This document shows, one piece after another, positions 57,301 to 64,000 of a DNA stretch of 64,000 nucleotides (position 1 is its first letter; the number at the start of each line of letters is the position of its first letter). The stretch is from Pachypanchax playfairii (lineage: Eukaryota; Chordata; Actinopteri; Cyprinodontiformes; Aplocheilidae). The stretch lies in assembly GCA_006937955.1 (NCBI GenBank), contig SSNP01000005.1:5368696-5432695 (forward strand), written 5' to 3'. The notes below the pieces were generated by a model. The model saw nothing but the letters and a program-made list of their open reading frames with translations. It made no database searches and was not told the origin of the DNA. The translations under genes and the position numbers were made by a program.

Positions 57301-60300
57301 ACACAAAGACAAACCTGTAGTGTGTTTTTGTTACACAGAGCAGACCAGGAAAAAACATCAGAACAACTCAGACCACCGTTTCAACTCCCTCCAAACCTTG
57401 TGTTTACATTTCAAAGAAGCTTCTAGAAACAAAAAGTCCAGACAAAAACAAAACAAGCTGGAAAAAGACAAGATTCGGAAATGAACCGTTATTTTCCTGC
57501 AAACACATGAACAAAGTGAAAGACTGAAAACGCGGTTACAACGGTTGACAAGTCTGTCATGATAAAGGAGGTGCGTCCTGTCGGATGTGACTGAAGAGCA
57601 GCTTTACAGAAGAGTTCAAATTGAAATCATCATGAGAGACTTTCATCAAGGAGCTGATTTACAGGTGTAGCACACGCAAAGATGGCATTTCAGATAGATA
57701 AAGACAACACAAGTAAATTCAATGTTATTTATATCAAATATACTGTAAAAACTAGATTTTATCTGGGTGGGAATCATACTTTGTTATTAAAGCTGCTATC
57801 CTTAATTTGCATAACAAATTAGCTTAACATATTTTTTTTCATGCCCATTAAAATGTTTTAACACAGCATGGAGAAAAATATGTTGTGAAGATTAAAAAAA
57901 GAACAAAAAGAAAATAATTAAGTGGTTCTCCTGTATTTGTCTAAAAACATCAACCAATCAAATGGTTCGGCCTGTAAGGAATGATTGGACAGTCTCTCCA
58001 GCCATACGGACTTCCGTATTTATTTGGCTTCTGTGCTCCTAAAAAAACTGAGACATATTACCGCAGCACACCACTGCTGGGAGTGTTCACCGCTCTGACC
58101 TGTCACTTCGGCTTTTCTTGTAAGAAAAAAAAAAATCTATTTTAAATTGAACAGCTTATTTTCTCCTCTTTAGCCTCGTGTGAAAGGTTCTGGAAGTAAC
58201 TGCATGTATCATGCTTTTGTTTTGAAAGTCCCGCCTTGAGTCATTTACCAGATTTCTGTCCTCACATGTCTGTTCAAGTCATTTCATTAATTTACCTGCA
58301 TTTCCCCTCCTAAACAGCTGGTGTCATTAGAGAAAAAAAAAACATAGTGCTTCATAGCAGTTTTACAGGAAGTACATTCTCCATATTAAACTATTTTAAT
58401 CTGAAATCGTCACCTGCAGAAATACATTTTGCAGTAGATATTTTTAAGTGAGGGAATTCAAAGCAATGAAACCACCCACCTTTAAAGGTCAATGTACAAA
58501 ATGATCATTAAATAAAACTGTTTTTCATCCACCATGTAGACAAGGCTGATTCTCCATTAAAAACAATTTTATGATCAATATCATCTGAAGAGAGCAAAGT
58601 GTTCCCAAGCTGCTCTGCAAAGCCTTGATGAGACACCAACAGCAAACTGCAGCCATCACAAGCCCTAATCCCACGACATCCACACTTGTGCTCACTAATC
58701 TCAGCACATGGGTGTGGCTGCTAGCAGTTCGGATTGTAAACAAGTAGCAGGACTGTGTACTGGACAAGGGAATCAGTACTACCCTGACCTCTTTATAAGG
58801 TTCAAACATCCACTAAATCTGACTAGTGACAGCCCGTCAAAGTACAGTCAGCTGATCATGGCCAGCAGATCAAACATCAGCTGGTCAAAAACACGTCCTC
58901 TCAGTAAGGTTTTAGTAGATTCTCCTGAATCTGTTTAATTTATCTCACTCCTTTCTCCTAGTAGCATAAAACAAACTCTTAAGGATGTTGTTGTTTTAAA
59001 ATTAAATAAGCAAAACTCACGTCTTCAGCCATGACTGAAAAAACCTCCCAAATGTTCATCTCCAAGTTCAATAAATCGGCCTGAAAGCTCAAACAGTGTC
59101 TGGATTGCGCACATACTCACGTCAAACAGAGAGTAGCGTGAGAACGTGAAAGTGTGTCTGCTTTGTTAAATCATTCATCTTCCCTTTTCTCCCAAATAGT
59201 TCAGCACACTCAGGACCAGAGGAAGGTCAGTCGCTCCAGTAGGAAGGTAATCCGACACCCACAGAGAGCTGTGAAGCATGACGATAAGCTTTTCACCACG
59301 AAAGAATGAAAAGCGATTCCTCCGAAATTAAACTGTAATACCTGTCACAGATTACAAGACGCAGACGGTTGTCAAATCCGATCTTGCAGGTGAAGCACAG
59401 ATTATGTCTGATTATTGGATGAAAACTTGCACCGCCACAAGTTGGGTTTTAATAAATAAACATAAAGGAGAAGTTAGAGGGGGTGGATTACCTGGAAAGA
59501 AGATGAGAGTACATGAAACCAGAATTCCATTAAATCCACAGACCGACCAAAGGGAAGTCACAGCAAATGCTACAATGAATCCAAAATATGTTATTAGAAT
59601 ATTATGACATAATCTATGTCAGCAATTTTAAAAAGCTTTACACTATTTATAACAGAATATTTATTTAATAAAATTAATTCAAAGGAAGAATATTTGCAAT
59701 GGCAGAATCATTGGAGTCGACAGCCAGAAGGCCAACGCAAGTCCTTTAGCATCGCTTGGACACAGAAGTGGACAGTAAGATGGAGAGACTGGCAGACCAT
59801 CTGTGTGCATCATCATCTTGAAGAGCCGTTGGACGGCTGCAGATCAGCATGTCTGCTTGTTGCACACCCCAAATCCTTCACTGTGCATGTGGAAAGTCGA
59901 CGTATGGATACATGCTATGAAGAATGAACCCTAGGGACCAACAATTAAAAAGACTAACTGCGCGCATGCTGTGACATTTGTTGCAAGGTTGAGCCCCGTT
60001 TCTAACTGCCTGCACCCTCCACGTGCTCTTTGATGAGAATGCCAGATTGTTACAGTAAAAGAATAGCTGAAATCTGGTAAAGGAACTCGGACACCATCCA
60101 AAACCATAAAACGAAAGAAAACAAAAACTCAGGAGACCAAAAAGGTCTCTTCACTTTATTCTGGAACAGAGCCTAAAGTCGACTTGTTTCTCAATTAGAC
60201 CTGTCTGCCACATAGGCAGAGAAACGAGGGACTTAGGCTCCTCCAAAGAAAACCATTGAGACAAAGTGAGACATTACATCGTCTCCAGGGAGAGTAACCA

Positions 60301-60841
60301 TTTATTAGACTGCAAAAGGTCTGAGGTGGGAGGAAGCTTAAATGTTAAAGGCTGAGCAGTTGGTAGAACGTGTCTGAAGATTCACCGCTGAAAGAGACAA
60401 ACTGTGTAAGAAAATAAAGCTGAAACAAAATAAGATGTTTCAGAGCAGATCTATCAGGTCACACCAGCTGCTGGGTAACACCCCTGTCACAGCTGCTATC
60501 CAGATCGTCTCATCTGAACAAACACGTAGTTTATTTGTCACAAGAAAACCGAGACTACTGAGTTTTTGGCTTTAATTAGCAATTATTTGTTGATGAATGA
60601 AAAAAGAAAAACAAGAAATGTAAAGAGGTGATTATTAGTTACACAAAGCTAAAGCCTAAAACACATCAACATACTCCACATCCAGTCTGTCTCCTTCATT
60701 AAGCTGTTCAGATATTAATTAATACATAAAGACTTTGTGTTTAAAATCTAATTCCCAGTTGATTGATCAGGTGATCAGCTGATGTTTGCTTCTTTGTAAA
60801 TAAGCAGGTATCAGACAATCAATAAGCAGGAAAAAGACGAT

Positions 60842-61200
60842 CCTGGCTGCACAGTGGTGCTGTTGATTATCACTGTCACCTTGCAGCACATGAGGTCCTG
60901 GGTTCAATTCCTGGTTGGGACTTTTCTGAGTTTGCATATTCTCCCTGTGCATGAGTGGACTTTTCCTACCATACTTCAAATACATGCACACAAGTTTAAC
61001 TGGCAACGTTTAATTGGTTCTAGGTGTGAAATGTGAGTTGTGTGCAGGTGGTTGTTTGTTTCTTTGTGCTTCTGTGAAGGACTGGTATTTTGGAAAGAGA
61101 ATACCTTGTCTCTTGCTCAATATCTGCAGGAGATGGGAACCCACATCCTAAAACACTGCACAGGATCAGACGGGTACAGGACATAAATGGATGGACACAG
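60842..61200 (+). mobile_element. SINE-like element with tRNA-type internal promoter
   Basis: Head like GGCTGCACAGTGGTGCTGTT (box A-like), then GGTCCTGGGTTCAATTCC at 60894-60911 (box B-like), a body with TTTGCATATTCTCCCTGTGC, and a tail ending in ATAAATGGATGGACAC. This matches a very abundant teleost interspersed element. A second, more decayed copy is at about 14370-14616. Confidence 0.65.
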
Positions 61201-64000
61201 ACAGAAAAAAGATGAAGCTGCAGCTCATTAATACGTTTTTTTAAAGCAAAACGTTCCATATATATCCTTTTAAGTGGTAGAATTTTTTCTTAAACGTTGT
61301 TCCATTAATATTTTTAATAGCAGAGGGAATTACGTTTATCAGCAATATCGATTTCCAAAGTTCAGCATCGATCCCAGAAAATCCCGTATCAGCTGACCTC
61401 TAGTCTTAAGCACTGGCCTTGATATATCAGTACGTTTCTGTATTAGGCCGATCTGAAATGCTCAACAGGAGGGGCTGGTGTTAATACACTGTAACACTGA
61501 GAAATCAAGTGTGCATAAACAGAAAAGCATCTGTCTGCCTGCACCACCTCGACCAGACGATATCTAATAACTCACACACAAGTGTTTTTGCTGTCAGTCA
61601 TCCAAGTGCAACGTTGTTATGCTTTAAAGTTCAAACATTTAACGCCATTCTTGGCACTGGGAGTAAAACAATAGTGGCTTTCCACCATCTCACATTGCCT
61701 AAAGTCAAATACTGACCTTAAGATCGTATCTTCATTTTAGCCTGAACATATTTTTTATTGAAAAATGATTCAACCTAGTAACCTTAAGAGCACCTTAATG
61801 TCTTCCTGTAGTCTGACTCAACACTCAGGAATACTCTAATTACCATGATCTCATACAGGACAGAAAGTGCAACATGGTAATTGCCCCTCAATATATAGTT
61901 CCTAACAGTAAGCGTCTGCTGAGGAACTTCACCCTCAAAACAGTTAACAGCCTGCCATTAGCGTCAAGTTACACACATCTCTCCTTTTAAGGACTTACTG
62001 AAGTCCAGACCTGCATGTTAGTTTGATATCAGCAGGAGGCACCACGTTTCAGATGAGTCAACCACAGTGAAAAACCTGTGGGCAAAATCTGACAGTTGGG
62101 AGACATCGAGTCACTTGCAACACAGCAGGAGCTGCTGTTGGACTTCCTTCCTTCTGTCCTTTCATCTGTTTCCAGGTTCAGACTTTGCAGGGTCACAGAA
62201 AGTCACAGCAAGGAAGGTGTTCACGTCTTCCTCTGAGAGACAATCTGAAAGCGGTCAAAGTGACTCAGACTCACCGTTTCCTGGATCAATCCATGTCATT
62301 TTTCTACACCTACATGAAAAGGTACCGGTCTAGTTAGAAAAAGATCCTTTTCAATTTTCATGCCGTCTCAGTCGTGTTCTCATGGTGCGTGGGTTGGTTT
62401 TGTAATATGAAATGGCTTTTTAAAAAGGCTTTTTTTCATGATTTGAAAAAGAAGACAAATAACTTTTACAGATTAAAATAATAGCAGCAATTTTCCTAAA
62501 CCTTGACAAACTTTACATCAGTATTATGAGATGGTTTTAACTGTGTAAACACACAGGTATGATCAAAAGCACAATACAACACATTAATGTCATTAGGAGC
62601 ATCAAACATCCTTCTTTTTCTTTTACATCCTGATCACACTGAAGACAAACTCATCCCAGCAGCACCCTGATGTCCTACTTCCATCTCCGCAGCAGCTTCA
62701 GAGCAAAACATATCTTAGTAAGATTTATATCACAACCAGAATGTAAAACAAAAAAAAAAATCACCTGTCAACAAACAGATGCACCAGGTCAAAACCTTGC
62801 AGCTCCATTTAACCTCCGACTGACTCTTACTGCAGTGGGTTAATTTACGGGCCAAATCCGGGTCAACAGGAGCAAGATGTTTTAAAATCAACAAGACTGA
62901 ACACAGACAAATAAAAGCGTCATTTGTCAGAGCTCATCTCACAGAACAGCTGAATGACTTAAAGGGGGTTAAATGTCAACATGAACAGCTCCTGCACACA
63001 AATCAGATGATGGGCTACACAGTGCATGAAACAACAACATTCACCAGCTTTAGCAACAATTTCATACATAATATGAAATATACGTAATATATAAGTATTT
63101 TCATGCAAAAAGTGTCAAATACACAAGAGATATAAAACATAGCAAGACACACTGCCTCCATGCCAGCCTTCCATAACAACATTCTAATCTCCCTTAAGAG
63201 TCAAATCCTTAGTGGTTAGTACAGACTGCTTTCCAGTCATTGAAACTCTGTTGTTAATACAAATAATATGTTGTCAAACCTCCAAACATTGCACAACCCT
63301 AAATACCAAGCTGTTTTAACAAGGCAGATCTATGCTGTTCTTTGTTGTTGCTGTTTCAACACAGCTAAATATGCACTTTTGGGTTTCATTAATTAAAAAT
63401 AGAAGCGGATATTAGTTAGTTGGTCAGTCAGTGTTGTGCTGCAAACTGTCTCCAAACATTCCACAGGCTCTGTCCCATTATCACCAAATAATCAGTGATG
63501 CACAAGCAGAACGAGCAGCGTGTGTAATGGAGATAAAACTGTCAGATTTATCACTGGCCAATGCAGTTATATCGTTAGCTGCTCTATTAAAACCACCAGA
63601 GCGTGAAACTTCCGAATGTGCAAAGGTGCAGTACGGGAATCCCACGATAACCTCAGGAGGAAAATCCACCGTGTTTGTCAAGCAAGCGATCGGGAGAAAC
63701 GTGTCTTCATACCTTTCAATCCATTTTGAGTTTGAAATCCACTCATCAATAGCGATAAACAATCCATTTCCAAGAGTTCTAGGTAAAAATTCAAATGTGT
63801 ACCTATTAAGTATTTAGTAATGCCTGTTCAGGGCAGAACGCAGGACCCAGCAGCAGAGAGAGAAGGCGCAACTTGAAACTGACACAGAAGGATCGGTTCA
63901 TACCATCCCAGCGCCACAGAGGGGGGAGAGTCCAAACCTGTTTATAACAACGCATAAAAAATATAAGATAAGGGACAACTATGATACGAATCTTTTAAAA

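Larger units (their letters stand above)
52224..64000. other. non-coding region upstream of mical3 (5' intron or intergenic)
   Basis: Nearly 12 kb, AT-rich. No exon with recognisable protein similarity on either strand. It holds a SINE-like copy at 60842-61200, a short (CA)n at 54351-54368, and scattered homopolymers. A frame of 128 codons at 63431-63817 resembles nothing I know. An untranslated first exon and promoter of mical3 may lie here, but I cannot point to one. Confidence 0.5.

Noticed and set aside
60842..60915. A functional tRNA gene
   Set aside because: Box A-like and box B-like words are present, but I see no cloverleaf, acceptor stem or anticodon arm; a SINE head explains it.
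62067..62333. 88-codon plus-strand frame
   Set aside because: No recognisable protein, no splice context, and a Ser-rich translation; treated as chance.

Overview
This is a piece of a teleost fish nuclear genome. All genes are split into short exons with GT/AG introns, and base composition is AT-rich. Non-coding DNA carries CA/TG microsatellites, a TG-flanked dispersed repeat typical of fish, a tRNA-promoter-like SINE and a TTAA-flanked MITE. I see no bacterial-type operon, CRISPR array, rRNA or tRNA gene.

Three protein-coding genes are present. (1) Bases 1335-5684, plus strand: the last four coding exons of tspan33, a TspanC8 tetraspanin; its 5' part lies left of the window. (2) Bases 6290-13867, minus strand: a complete 14-exon ttc38 gene. 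All junctions are phase-consistent and give 467 codons plus stop. It converges tail-to-tail with tspan33 across about 0.6 kb. (3) Bases 16586-52091, minus strand: a complete coding region for mical3, the F-actin-oxidising flavin monooxygenase with CH, LIM and bMERB domains. I placed 42 coding exons, in phase throughout, giving 2436 aa (counted from the splice model). ttc38 follows mical3 head-to-tail, with about 1 kb between the mical3 poly(A) signal and the ttc38 start codon.

Bases 52092-64000 hold the mical3 5' leader and then non-coding DNA, either upstream of the gene or within its first intron. I recognise no coding exon there, only a SINE-like copy and simple repeats.

The most interesting structure is inside mical3. 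A cassette of seven consecutive phase 0-0 exons sits between the CH and LIM domains, and it contains a tandemly duplicated exon pair (ERAE-type exon plus PKKKPSxFFxEQW-type exon). There are three probable or candidate alternative exons (30, 51 and 66 nt), each phase-compatible with its neighbours. One intron is GC-AG. One acceptor is preceded by about 200 nt without any AG, which suggests a distant branch point. Two copies of one roughly 590 bp MITE lie in opposite orientation in two mical3 introns and bracket 25 coding exons. A 10-N gap has near-identical sequence on both sides and looks like an unmerged overlap.

I did not find a wholly new system. The unusual content is gene architecture and repeats. 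The mical3 paralogue (a or b) cannot be decided from this sequence alone.
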